The notes beneath the pieces are model-generated. The model was not told where the DNA came from. It made no database searches and saw nothing but the letters and a program-made list of their open reading frames with translations. Below, piece by piece: positions 7,809 through 15,026 of a DNA stretch of 15,026 bases (position 1 is the stretch's first letter; each line of letters begins with the position of its first letter). Made by a program: the position numbers and the translations under genes. The stretch spans positions 1 to 15,026 of the forward strand of contig JAISOO010000147.1 in assembly GCA_031275595.1 (NCBI GenBank). Direction: 5' to 3'. The stretch comes from Spirochaetaceae bacterium (GTDB lineage: Bacteria; Spirochaetota; Spirochaetia; Treponematales; Breznakiellaceae).

Positions 7809-9494
7809 ATGGCAGCACAGGACAGACTGGATTTACGCCCCCTTATTTTTAACGCTTTTCAAAAAACCCAATTTAAAATCCTGGCAGCACCCGGCGATAA
7901 GCCGGTTCTTACCGGCGGGCGGCTTTATATCCCTCCGGCGCTGCTCCGGCGGCTCGCGGAAGAAGCCTTTAGCGCCCTGGCCTTTTATTTCCGGGAGAGC
8001 CATTTGGAACTTCTGGCGAAACCCTTGACCTGCCCGGAGCTTTCCCCCAACGATCGGCTGGTACTCTCATCCCTGCTGGAGAACACCGTCATCTCCGCCC
8101 GGGGAGAATTGGCCCTCTGCCAGGACACGGGAACCGCGGTAATCTACGGGTGGAAAGACGAGGGGGTCTATACCGGCGCGGACGACCGGGCGGAACTCGA
8201 GGCGGGAATTGTCCGGGCCTATGAAAAAAAACACCTCCGGTTTTCCCAGACCGCTCCCGTTTCTTTTTTTGACGAATACCAGACCGGGAATAACCTTCCC
8301 GCCCAGATTCGGCTTGAGGCCCTTCCGGGGGAAGCCGCAAATCCCGGTTACCGTTTTCTCTGTATCGCCAAGGGGGGAGGGTCTTCCAATAAGACCGCTT
8401 ATTTTTCCAAGACCACGGCCCTGCTGGAAGAAAAAGCCTTTGCGGCTTTTTTGGAGGAACAGATCCCCGCCCTGGGTACCGCGGCCTGTCCTCCCTACCG
8501 TCTGGCCGTGGTGGTAGGAGGGACCAGTCCTGAATTCAACCTGGAAATACTCAAACTCGCCACCACCGAGATCCTGGACGGGGCCCCCTTTTTTAACGCC
8601 CCATCGGGACCGGCCGGGCACAACCGGGGATGGATTTTTCGGGATTCCTCTTGGGAAAACCGGGTTATGGAAATCGGCAGGAAAAGCGGCCTGGGGGCTC
8701 AGTTTGGCGGGACTTCCTTCCTGTTGGATGCCCGGGTCCTTCGCCTGCCCCGTCATGCCGCTTCCTGCCCTGTTTCCATCGGGGTATCCTGTAACGCCCA
8801 TCGGAACCTTCTGGCTTTTATCGACGGCGCGGGTATCCATCTGGAAAGACTTATGGAAAACCCCAGGGAATTGCTGGCAGGACGGGGCATCCTGGTTTCG
8901 GGCGGCGGAAGAGACCCGGGGGGCAATGCCGGAGATCCGGGGGAGGGCCTGTCTCGGATAAACGTAGACCTGCCCCTGCAGGAGGTCCTCGCCGAGCTGT
9001 CCCGGCTGCGGACGGGGGCCCGGGTGCTCCTTTCGGGGAAACTCCTCGTGGCCCGGGACGCGGCCCATCTCCGGTGGCAAACCCTCTTGAGCCGGGGCCG
9101 GCCGCTCCCGGATTACCTTTTTAAACACCCGGTCTACTACGCGGGTCCCGCGGCAACCCCGCCGGGTAAGGTGACCGGAAGCCTGGGGCCCACCACGGCC
9201 CAGCGGATGGATCCCTATGGGGAGGCGCTCATGTCCCGGGGGGCATCCCTGGTCACCCTGGCCAAGGGGAACCGGAGCCCCCAATGGAAGGCGGCCTGTA
9301 AAAAATACGGGGGGTTCTACCTGGGCGCCATCGGGGGAAGCGCCGCCCTTTCCGCGGAACGGCACATTCTTTCCGTGGAAATTATCGATTACCCGGAACT
9401 GGGGATGGAGGCGGTCAGGCTCATTGCGGTACGGGACTTCCCCGCCTTTATCCTCATCGACGCCGCCGGAGGGGCCTTCCCGCCTGACGTATAG
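7809..9494 (+). CDS. fumA: Class I (iron-sulfur) fumarate hydratase, single chain
   Basis: 561 residues, close to the E. coli FumA length (548) and with the alpha and beta domains fused. It interconverts fumarate and L-malate in the cytoplasm with an oxygen-sensitive [4Fe-4S] cluster. Probable cluster ligands are Cys104 (CQDTGTA), Cys227 (GTAACPPY) and Cys320 (AASCPVSIGVSC), which match the spacing of the three known ligands. Other class I signatures are AKGGGSSNKT, VVGGTSPEFNL, LGAQFGGTS, SLGPTTAQRMDPYGE, LAKGNRS and CKKYGGFYLGAIGGSAA. ATG 7809 has GGGGGA at 7795-7800. It lies 68 bases after atpB in the same direction, so it may be co-transcribed with the ATPase. Residues about 368-380 (RDPGGNAGDPGE) are a Gly/Asp-rich insertion. 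No catalytic residue seems missing. Confidence 0.96.
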   Translation: MAAQDRLDLRPLIFNAFQKTQFKILAAPGDKPVLTGGRLYIPPALLRRLAEEAFSALAFYFRESHLELLAKPLTCPELSPNDRLVLSSLLENTVISARGELALCQDTGTAVIYGWKDEGVYTGADDRAELEAGIVRAYEKKHLRFSQTAPVSFFDEYQTGNNLPAQIRLEALPGEAANPGYRFLCIAKGGGSSNKTAYFSKTTALLEEKAFAAFLEEQIPALGTAACPPYRLAVVVGGTSPEFNLEILKLATTEILDGAPFFNAPSGPAGHNRGWIFRDSSWENRVMEIGRKSGLGAQFGGTSFLLDARVLRLPRHAASCPVSIGVSCNAHRNLLAFIDGAGIHLERLMENPRELLAGRGILVSGGGRDPGGNAGDPGEGLSRINVDLPLQEVLAELSRLRTGARVLLSGKLLVARDAAHLRWQTLLSRGRPLPDYLFKHPVYYAGPAATPPGKVTGSLGPTTAQRMDPYGEALMSRGASLVTLAKGNRSPQWKAACKKYGGFYLGAIGGSAALSAERHILSVEIIDYPELGMEAVRLIAVRDFPAFILIDAAGGAFPPDV

Positions 9495-9933
9495 GGGGAT
9501 ACTCCGGCCTTTCCCGGCTCCAAACCCGCCCGGCGGTCAATGCCCCGTCTCCCGCAGCACTTCAAGGTTTTGAACCTGATCGCTTGACCATAGTCCGCAA
9601 TCGTCTGATCTGGTTCCCCTTGGTTAAAGTCCAATTCAATAATGATGGATGCAGAAAGAAAAAACACCGCAAATGCGCTCTTTATGCCGTCAAGCAACCA
9701 ATACTTCAGATTGCCTTCGGCCCGTCTCTCCTCGGATATCCGTCCCCCTACTGCATCTAAGCTGTCCAGCGGCTTGCTCAATATTCCCGCTCCCATAAAA
9801 GAATGTTATCGCATTTTTCTAAACTGAATTTGCCGGGTTCCCGGGCTTCACGCTTCATTATCCATTTGTTTATCGTCCCCCCCGGGCTTTCGCCCCTTGT
9901 CATGGAGGGCTTTCTTTATTTATTTTATAGAGT
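9495..9933. other. Gene-free 439-base spacer between fumA and clpB
   Basis: No intact gene is seen. The central part holds a probable minus-strand transposase remnant (9537-9796). To its right are two small GC palindromes: 9833-9845, and 9884-9895, which on the minus strand is GGGC-GAAA-GCCC with a GNRA-type loop. The last 25 bases before clpB are very AT-rich and presumably carry or border its promoter, but I cannot place a -35/-10 pair with confidence. No CIRCE-type operator (TTAGCACTC inverted repeat) is present. Confidence 0.6.
9537..9796 (-). pseudogene. Probable transposase remnant (N-terminal fragment, frameshifted)
   Basis: Read on the minus strand from ATG 9796, the frame gives a protein-like start (MGAGILSKPLDSL, then KYWLLDGIKSAFAVFFLSAS). 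It resembles the opening of transposases with a conserved DGLKSAFAVFF-type segment. After about 50 residues the similarity pattern fades. A different frame then looks protein-like (CGLWSSDQVQNLEVLRETGH) and stops at 9537-9539, so a frameshift or internal deletion is likely. The first frame runs on antisense into the 3' end of fumA, which is not credible as a real C-terminus. The family identification is from memory and weak; it could also be a fragment of some other small protein gene. Confidence 0.35.
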
Positions 9934-12516
9934 ATGGATTATGAAAAGTTAACTATCAAAGCCCAGGAGGCGTTAAACGACGCTTCCGCCCTTGCCCAGA
10001 AGCAGGATCATTCCCAGGTAGGGGTCGAACATGTACTGCTGGCCCTGCTGGGTCAGACTGAAGGCATTGTCCTGCCCATCCTGGAACGGATCGGGGCGGA
10101 TACCCCCCGGATCATCCGGGATGCCGAAGCCCTGGCCGCGGCAAGCCCGAAGATCTACGGCGAGGCGGCCCAGCTCTACTTTTCTTCCGCCGCCGCCAAG
10201 GTCCTGGCCAAGGCCGAGGCTGAGGCGGCTTCCCTCAAGGATGAGTATGTTTCCACCGAACACATCCTCATCGCCATCGCGGCGGGGGAGGGGAAGGCCA
10301 CGGAACTCCTCAAGAAGGCGGGGGTAACCAAAAACGGGATCCTCGTCGCCTTAAAGCAGGTCCGGGGAAACACCCGGATCACCGACCAAAACCCCGAGGA
10401 CAAATACCAGGTGCTGGACAAGTATTGCCGGGACCTGACCGCCCTGGCCCGGCTGGAAAAACTCGATCCCGTTATCGGCCGGGACGAGGAGATCCGCCGG
10501 GTGATGCAGGTCCTGTCCCGGCGGACCAAAAACAACCCGGTCCTCATCGGGGAGCCCGGGGTGGGGAAAACCGCTATTGCCGAGGGCCTTGCCCGGCGGA
10601 TCGTGGCGGGGGATGTCCCCGAGGGCCTCAAGGGAAAGAAGCTCCTCGCCCTGGACCTGGGCGCCCTGGTGGCGGGGGCGAAATTCCGGGGGGAATTTGA
10701 GGAACGCCTCAAGGCGGTGATCCACGAGATCCAGGCCTCCGAGGGGAAGATCATCCTCTTTATCGACGAACTCCACACCCTGGTGGGGGCCGGGGCCGCC
10801 GAGGGGGCCACCGACGCCTCCAACCTCCTCAAGCCCGCCCTGGCCCGGGGGGAACTCCGGTGTATCGGGGCCACCACCCTGGACGAGTACCGCAAACACA
10901 TCGAAAAGGACGCCGCCCTGGAACGGCGGTTCCAGCAGGTTTATACCGCGGAACCCTCGGTGGAGGATACCATCGCCATCCTCCGGGGACTCAAGGAGCG
11001 GTACGAGGTACACCACGGGGTGCGGATCAAGGACGAGTCCCTGGTAGCGGCGGCGGTGCTGTCGGACCGGTACATCACCAGCCGTTTTTTGCCGGACAAG
11101 GCCATTGACCTGGTGGACGAGGCCGCGAGCCGCCTCAAAATGGAACTGGACAGCCGTCCCACGGAACTGGACAAGCTGGAACGGAAACTTTTACAGCTTT
11201 CCATAGAGCGGCAGGCCCTGTCCCGGGAAGAGGACGAGGCCTCCCGGGACCGCCTGGGGAAACTGGAAAAGGAAATCGCCGACCTGGGGGCCGAACGGGA
11301 CGCCATGAAAGCCCGGTGGGAAAGCGAAAAAAAGGATATCCAGGGGATCCGGGATCTGAAACAGAAGATTGAGGAACTCAAGATCGAAGAGACCCGGTAT
11401 GAACGGGAGGGTAATTTATCCAAGGCCGCGGAGGTTAAACACGGCCGGATCCCCGAGGCCCAAAAACAACTGAAGGCCCTTACCGACCAAATGGAGGCGA
11501 AACGGGGGGAATCGGCCCTGCTCCGGGAGGAGGTCAGCGAGGAGGATATCGCCCGGGTGGTGTCCACCTGGACGGGGATCCCCGTCTCCAAGATGCTTTC
11601 CGGGGAGTTACAAAAGTACCTGGATTTGGAGCGGGTCCTGTCCCAGCGGGTAGTCGGCCAGGAGGCGGCGGTGGAGGCCGTGGCGGACGCCATCCGCCGG
11701 AACAAGGCGGGGCTCTCCGACGCGGCCCGGCCCCTGGGATCCTTCCTCTGTTTGGGCCCCACCGGGGTGGGCAAGACGGAACTGGCCAAAACCCTGGCTG
11801 ACTTCCTCTTTAACGACGAAAAGGCCCTGACCCGGATAGATATGAGCGAATACGGGGAAAAACACTCGGTGAGCCGCCTTATCGGGGCGCCCCCGGGGTA
11901 TGTGGGGTATGAACAGGGGGGGCAGCTCACCGAGGCGGTACGGCGGCGGCCCTACAGCGTGATCCTCTTTGACGAAATCGAAAAGGCCCACCCGGAGGTG
12001 TTTAACGTGTTCCTTCAGATCCTCGATGACGGCCGCCTCACCGATGGTCAGGGGAGGGTGGTGGACTTTAAGAACGTGATCATCATCATGACCAGCAATT
12101 TAGGCTCCGACCTGATCCTGGAGGCTAAAAAAAGCGAGGATATCAAGGGGGCTTTGTCGGAACTCCTCAAACAGAGTTTCAGGCCGGAGTTTTTAAACCG
12201 GATCGACGAGACGGTGATCTTCAACCGCCTGGGCCGGGAGGAAATCGCCAAAATCGTGGAAATTCAGCTTGCCCGCCTTGCGGGGCGCCTGGCGGAGCGG
12301 AAGATCACCCTCACGGTAACCAGGGAAGCCCGGGAACTCCTCGCGGAACGGGGGTATGATCCCCTCTTTGGGGCCCGGCCCCTGAAGCGGGCTATCCAGG
12401 CGGATCTGGAAAATCCCCTGGCAAAGGTTATCATTGCCGGAAAAATCAAAGAAGGGGACCGGGTTACGGCGGATGTAGCCGAAGGCGGCGGGGATTTGAG
12501 CTTTAAGAAAGGCTAG
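9934..12516 (+). CDS. clpB: ATP-dependent disaggregase ClpB (Hsp100)
   Basis: 860 residues, against 857 for E. coli ClpB. It extracts polypeptides from aggregates with DnaK/DnaJ in the cytoplasm. Domain order: N domain (about 1-145, two Clp repeats), AAA1 (about 160-400; Walker A GEPGVGKT at 206-213, Walker [11 protein letters not shown], arginine fingers ERRF), M-domain coiled coil (about 405-530, with [20 protein letters not shown]), AAA2 (about 550-760; Walker A GPTGVGKT at 608-615, Walker [11 protein letters not shown], pore loop [11 protein letters not shown]) and the C-terminal small domain. The M-domain separates it from ClpA and ClpC. Pore loop 1 reads KFRGEFE, so Phe251 replaces the usual Tyr. 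ATG 9934 has only a weak upstream purine match (TAGAG). GC content is clearly above its flanks. Confidence 0.97.
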   Translation: MDYEKLTIKAQEALNDASALAQKQDHSQVGVEHVLLALLGQTEGIVLPILERIGADTPRIIRDAEALAAASPKIYGEAAQLYFSSAAAKVLAKAEAEAASLKDEYVSTEHILIAIAAGEGKATELLKKAGVTKNGILVALKQVRGNTRITDQNPEDKYQVLDKYCRDLTALARLEKLDPVIGRDEEIRRVMQVLSRRTKNNPVLIGEPGVGKTAIAEGLARRIVAGDVPEGLKGKKLLALDLGALVAGAKFRGEFEERLKAVIHEIQASEGKIILFIDELHTLVGAGAAEGATDASNLLKPALARGELRCIGATTLDEYRKHIEKDAALERRFQQVYTAEPSVEDTIAILRGLKERYEVHHGVRIKDESLVAAAVLSDRYITSRFLPDKAIDLVDEAASRLKMELDSRPTELDKLERKLLQLSIERQALSREEDEASRDRLGKLEKEIADLGAERDAMKARWESEKKDIQGIRDLKQKIEELKIEETRYEREGNLSKAAEVKHGRIPEAQKQLKALTDQMEAKRGESALLREEVSEEDIARVVSTWTGIPVSKMLSGELQKYLDLERVLSQRVVGQEAAVEAVADAIRRNKAGLSDAARPLGSFLCLGPTGVGKTELAKTLADFLFNDEKALTRIDMSEYGEKHSVSRLIGAPPGYVGYEQGGQLTEAVRRRPYSVILFDEIEKAHPEVFNVFLQILDDGRLTDGQGRVVDFKNVIIIMTSNLGSDLILEAKKSEDIKGALSELLKQSFRPEFLNRIDETVIFNRLGREEIAKIVEIQLARLAGRLAERKITLTVTREARELLAERGYDPLFGARPLKRAIQADLENPLAKVIIAGKIKEGDRVTADVAEGGGDLSFKKG

Positions 12517-12525
12517 GAAGGGAGG

Positions 12526-12553
12526 CGGTTTCAAAACCAACCGGGCTTGGAAG
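12526..12553 (+). repeat. Partial third copy of the hairpin repeat
   Basis: AAAACCAACCGGG at 12533-12545 is identical to the loop and inner stem of hairpin 3 in copy A (3061-3073). It is the exact reverse complement of 12618-12630 in copy B. Flanking arms (TTTC before, TTGGAAG after) give a short imperfect hairpin. It lies just after clpB, in opposite orientation to copy B 60 bases further on. Confidence 0.5.
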
Positions 12554-12602
12554 TGCCCCGGAGACAATGGGGCCGTTGCTTTTCCCCTAATTTGTACCAT
12601 AA

Positions 12603-12718
12603 GAGCATTTCCCAAAACCCGGTTGGTTTTAGGAAATGCTCTTGAAAAAGCGGTTTAAAGCCCGCTTTTTCCCATAAATCCAAGGTTGCTTTCCCAAAAA
12701 CTGAAGTTTTGGGAAAGC
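12603..12718 (-). repeat. Dispersed structured repeat, copy B (inverted)
   Basis: This is the reverse complement of the copy between atpI and atpK. Three hairpins are visible: 12603-12641 (GAGCATTTCC against GGAAATGCTC), 12645-12670 (AAAAAGCGG against CCGCTTTTT) and 12688-12718 (GCTTTCCCAAAA against TTTTGGGAAAGC, all 12 paired). The first two have exactly the same lengths (39 and 26) as in copy A. Against copy A, A12607:T12637 replaces a C:G pair and G12650:C12665 replaces an A:T pair. The outermost hairpin ends 8 bases before the proposed TTG start of the PilZ gene. Confidence 0.8.
12645..12670 (+). terminator. Probable bidirectional intrinsic terminator after clpB
   Basis: Nine perfect pairs (AAAAAGCGG with CCGCTTTTT) around an 8-base loop, with a T-run on either strand. 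It is well placed to end clpB transcription, although it is also part of the dispersed repeat. A weaker GC stem at 12555-12559/12569-12573 lies closer to clpB. Confidence 0.45.
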
Positions 12719-12725
12719 CTCATAA

Positions 12726-13712
12726 TTGACGGATATTCCCAAAGTGGCTATAGTTAAAGGGATGGGAATTTTAAACAGCCAAAGAATAACAGAGTATTAC
12801 GAAAGGTACAAATCTATTGATGTGACCTTTACCAAAGAAATTATCCAGGTCACCGGGCTGATTCCCCAGCAGGTATATCTTAAATGTATCGGCGATTTTT
12901 GGCCCTGTGTCGTGTTTTCATCGTCTTTTCAAGGCGCCAAGGTGGTGGCGAATATCAAATCCGGCCTGATTCAAAAGCTCAAACAGGCTAATAATTCGGC
13001 GAGCCTCCGGCTGTGTTTTAAAGATGCCGATTCCAATTCTCCGGTAACCTTTTTTGTAACCACCCGTTCGGTAGGATACGCTCCCTACAGCGGTTCCAAT
13101 GACGTGGCTGTATTTACCCTTCAATTTACCCAGCGCCCCCCCGATGACCTCATCGAAATCATGGGGCGGCTGCTGGATGCCAACGTCAATTCAAAAAAAC
13201 GCCGGGAAGAGCGGATCCTCCTTACCACCGATTCTATCCGTAAATTACGGCTCCTCTCTAAAGAAACCACCACCTTTATTCAGAGCGTGCCCCGGCGTTG
13301 CATATTACGGGACCTTTCCTTTTCCGGGGCAAAACTCATCATGATGGGGGTTGCTAAATTCCTGGTCGAGAAGGATGCGTCCCTGCGGGTAGACTTTGAC
13401 GATCCGCAGGAAAGTTATCTTATACGGGGAAAATTTATCCGGTCGGAAATTGTGGAGGGCAGGAAAGATCTGCTCGCCCCGGTTATGCTTTTTGATGAAG
13501 CCATGATCCCCATGGGATATAAGATACGGCTCAATGATTTTCTCAGTCAGATCCGGGGCGATAACCGGGGAGGAGACCTCCTGGGTTCCGAAGCCCGGCA
13601 GTCTAAGGGCCCTGCGGAGATAAATTCCCCGGCCCCTGACGCCGAAAACCAAGCCGATCCCCCGGAGGATACGGCGGCGAATAAGGTCCCTGAAAAAGCC
13701 GCTTTGGAGTAA
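12726..13712 (+). CDS. PilZ-domain protein (probable c-di-GMP receptor)
   Basis: 328 residues from the TTG at 12726; the start is uncertain, with GTG 12744 or ATG 12762 as alternatives, because no strong ribosome binding site is present. The N-terminal half (about 1-160) is a beta-rich domain with no motif I recognise. The C-terminal half contains the PilZ signature: RxxxR as R191-CIL-R195 followed directly by D196-L-S198-FS-G201. This is the motif that binds cyclic di-GMP, so ligand binding is likely. The tail (about 285-328) is low-complexity and rich in Pro, Ala, Asp and Glu. No signal peptide or membrane segment is seen, so it is probably cytoplasmic. It is 1 base from the TPR gene downstream and probably in one operon with it. 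Its base composition is lower in GC than clpB. The regulated process (for example motility) cannot be read from the sequence. Confidence 0.8.
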   Translation: MTDIPKVAIVKGMGILNSQRITEYYERYKSIDVTFTKEIIQVTGLIPQQVYLKCIGDFWPCVVFSSSFQGAKVVANIKSGLIQKLKQANNSASLRLCFKDADSNSPVTFFVTTRSVGYAPYSGSNDVAVFTLQFTQRPPDDLIEIMGRLLDANVNSKKRREERILLTTDSIRKLRLLSKETTTFIQSVPRRCILRDLSFSGAKLIMMGVAKFLVEKDASLRVDFDDPQESYLIRGKFIRSEIVEGRKDLLAPVMLFDEAMIPMGYKIRLNDFLSQIRGDNRGGDLLGSEARQSKGPAEINSPAPDAENQADPPEDTAANKVPEKAALE

Positions 13713-13713
13713 A

Positions 13714-14829
13714 ATGAGCAGATCCACCGGTTCTCACCGTATTGTCTTTTTATCGGTCCCCGAATCCCTCCGCGGACAGGTCGAGTCCCGGGGGGCTTTC
13801 GTTATTGATCCCTCCATACCCATTCCGGTGGAACTGGCCCCGGATGAAACGAACCTGGATTTGGAACAACTCTCCTGGGAGATGATCCTTTCCGGCATGA
13901 TCCGGGTTATCGGGGAAGATCCCGATGATGAGGATGCCGATTATTATCGCCGTTTTGTCCTGGCCGTTAAACCCGATATTTTACGGGAATTGACCGAGGC
14001 GGCGATCCTCAAGGCCGGTAACGGGGATTACGATCTGGCCCTGGAGATTCTGGATGCCCTGGCCGGACTTTTTCCCCGTGCCCCGGAGGTGCTCCTCAAC
14101 CGTGCCCTTATTTTGGAAAACCGCGCCGATTTCCTTGCCCGTTCCGGCCGGGAAAATGAGGCGGAAACGGAAAATACCGCGGCCCACAGGGCGTATCAGG
14201 AGGTTCTCAGCCTTACCCCCCCCTATCCCAACGGCCTGTTTAACGCGGCTTTTTTCTTTATGAAGCTCAGGGATTTCTCCAGGGCCCGGGACTGTTTTTC
14301 CGCCTATATTCCCCTGGCGGATAATCCGGAAAAAAAAGAAAAAGCCGAAGCCCTGATCCGGGAAATTGAAGGCCGGGGACTGGATGACGGGGAGTTTCGG
14401 GCGGCCTACGATCTTATCCGTCAAGGGGAAGAAGAAAAGGGCCTCCTCCGGATCCGGAGTTTTCTGGAGCGCCGTTACGATGTCTGGAACGGATGGTTCC
14501 TGCTGGGCTGGGCCTTACGGAGGCTTGGCCGCTGGGCGGACGGGGCCGCCTCCTTTGGAAAAGCCCTGGAATTGGGGGGGGACAATAGCGACACCCGGAA
14601 CGAACTGGCAATCTGCCTCATGGAACTGGGGGATTACCGGGCCGCCCGGAATGAGCTGGAAAGGGCCCTGCGGACGGATCCTGAAAATGTCAAGATCATC
14701 TCCAACCTGGGGGTACTGGCCCTTAAAACAGGGGACAATGACGAAGCCGCGGGTTTTTTCCGCACGGTTCTGGAACTGGCCCCGGAAGACCCCCTGGCCC
14801 GGGAGTATCTAAGCAGGTGGAAAGGGTAG
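13714..14829 (+). CDS. Tetratricopeptide-repeat (TPR) protein
   Basis: 371 residues. The first about 90 residues include an acidic patch (GEDPDDEDADYY near residue 70) and match no domain I know. From about residue 95 to the end there are several TPR-like helix pairs: AGNGDYDLALEILDALAGLF, FFMKLRDFSRARDCFSAYIP, LGRWADGAASFGKALEL, LGDYRAARNELERALRTDPE and TGDNDEAAGFFRTVLELAPED. The repeats suggest a scaffold for protein-protein contact. There is no signal peptide or membrane segment. ATG 13714 is one base after the PilZ stop, with GGAG inside the PilZ gene's last codons, so the pair is very likely co-translated. Its partner may be the PilZ protein, which is an inference from position only. Confidence 0.85.
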   Translation: MSRSTGSHRIVFLSVPESLRGQVESRGAFVIDPSIPIPVELAPDETNLDLEQLSWEMILSGMIRVIGEDPDDEDADYYRRFVLAVKPDILRELTEAAILKAGNGDYDLALEILDALAGLFPRAPEVLLNRALILENRADFLARSGRENEAETENTAAHRAYQEVLSLTPPYPNGLFNAAFFFMKLRDFSRARDCFSAYIPLADNPEKKEKAEALIREIEGRGLDDGEFRAAYDLIRQGEEEKGLLRIRSFLERRYDVWNGWFLLGWALRRLGRWADGAASFGKALELGGDNSDTRNELAICLMELGDYRAARNELERALRTDPENVKIISNLGVLALKTGDNDEAAGFFRTVLELAPEDPLAREYLSRWKG

Positions 14830-14843
14830 TCATGGCCCCGTGC

Positions 14844-14860
14844 CTGCCGATTCCTGGCAG
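14844..14860 (+). terminator. Weak hairpin after the TPR gene
   Basis: CTGCC pairs with GGCAG around a 7-base loop and is followed by TTT. A second small stem (GCGC-TTCA-GCGC, 14867-14878) follows at once and is flanked by TTTG and CAAAA. They may together end the PilZ-TPR transcript, but neither is a strong terminator. Confidence 0.3.
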
Positions 14861-14911
14861 TTTGCCGCGCTTCAGCGCAAAATCGTATACAAAAAGTGCA
14901 ACAGGCTCCTA

Positions 14912-15026
14912 GTACCACGTAACGTCTAAATATTTACTCAATAATCTGTGGGTAAAGCCGTTTGAGTTTGATGCGGGCATCCACCGTGGTGAAGTGCCAG
15001 TCCACCCCCTTTTGTTTCCGGTTCCG
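14912..15026 (-). mobile_element. Right part of an IS630-type insertion sequence
   Basis: The transposase end implies an insertion sequence continuing past base 15026. IS630-type elements insert at TA. A TA at 14910-14911 followed by GTACCACGTAACGTCT (14912-14927) is a candidate element end, about 22 bases from the transposase stop. The other terminal repeat is outside the window, so the boundary is a guess. Confidence 0.4.
14934..15026 (-). CDS. IS630-family transposase, C-terminal end (5' part outside window)
   Basis: Thirty codons and a TAA stop are visible on the minus strand. The sequence KQKGVDWHFTTVDARIKL continues to KRLYPQIIE and matches the usual C-terminus of IS630-family (Tc1/mariner-like DDE) transposases, which typically end in W-x-F-T-T-x-D-A-R-x-K-L-K-x-L-Y-P. 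The catalytic DDE residues would lie upstream, outside the window, so I cannot tell whether the copy is intact. It is convergent with the TPR gene, and 104 bases separate the two stop codons. Confidence 0.75.
   Translation of the reverse strand, partial: RNRKQKGVDWHFTTVDARIKLKRLYPQIIE

Noticed and set aside
8067..9365. Long open frame on the minus strand opposite fumA (432 codons)
   Set aside because: It is antisense to a fully conserved fumarase, its product is Pro/Gly/Arg-rich without any domain, and GC-rich codon use on the plus strand easily leaves such frames open.
9642..9827. Small plus-strand open frame in the fumA-clpB spacer
   Set aside because: It overlaps the more protein-like minus-strand frame, has no ribosome binding site and shows no motif.
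10176..11930. Open frames on the minus strand opposite clpB
   Set aside because: Ser/Arg- or Gly/Pro-rich shadows of a GC-biased gene; clpB is intact over the same interval.

Overview
The window reads as one chromosomal stretch of a spirochaete, most likely a Treponema of the GC-richer, insect-gut type. I base this on the V/A-type (not F-type) ATP synthase operon with a spirochaete-like I-K-F-E-A-B order, the neighbouring PilZ/TPR gene pair, the single-chain class I fumarase and the mid-50s GC content. The species is an inference from memory, not from a search.

Region 1 (1-7740) is a V-type ATP synthase operon on the + strand: the 3' part of subunit C, then I, K, F, E, A and B. Most genes abut or overlap by a few bases, which suggests translational coupling. 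The exception is the spacer of about 240 bases between I and K, which is filled with hairpin-forming repeat units. B is followed after 68 bases by a class I iron-sulfur fumarate hydratase (7809-9494). No central-stalk subunit D gene is present there, although D normally follows B.

Region 2 (9495-9933) has no intact gene. Its minus strand carries what looks like a decayed transposase start. Region 3 (9934-12516) is a full-length ClpB disaggregase with very GC-rich codon use.

Region 4 (12517-12725) holds a second copy of the I-K spacer repeat, inverted relative to the first, plus a third partial copy. The two main copies differ in places where both arms of a stem change together, so base pairing is kept. 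Region 5 (12726-14829) is a two-gene unit: a PilZ-domain (c-di-GMP-binding type) protein and a TPR protein. Region 6 (14830-15026) ends in the minus-strand C-terminus of an IS630-family transposase that runs off the window.

Functionally the window is mostly housekeeping: ion-motive-force coupling (ATPase), fumarate/malate metabolism, protein disaggregation and probable second-messenger signalling. I found no defence system, CRISPR array, prophage or biosynthetic cluster. The most interesting unexplained element is the dispersed, covarying hairpin repeat and its place directly upstream of the proteolipid gene.
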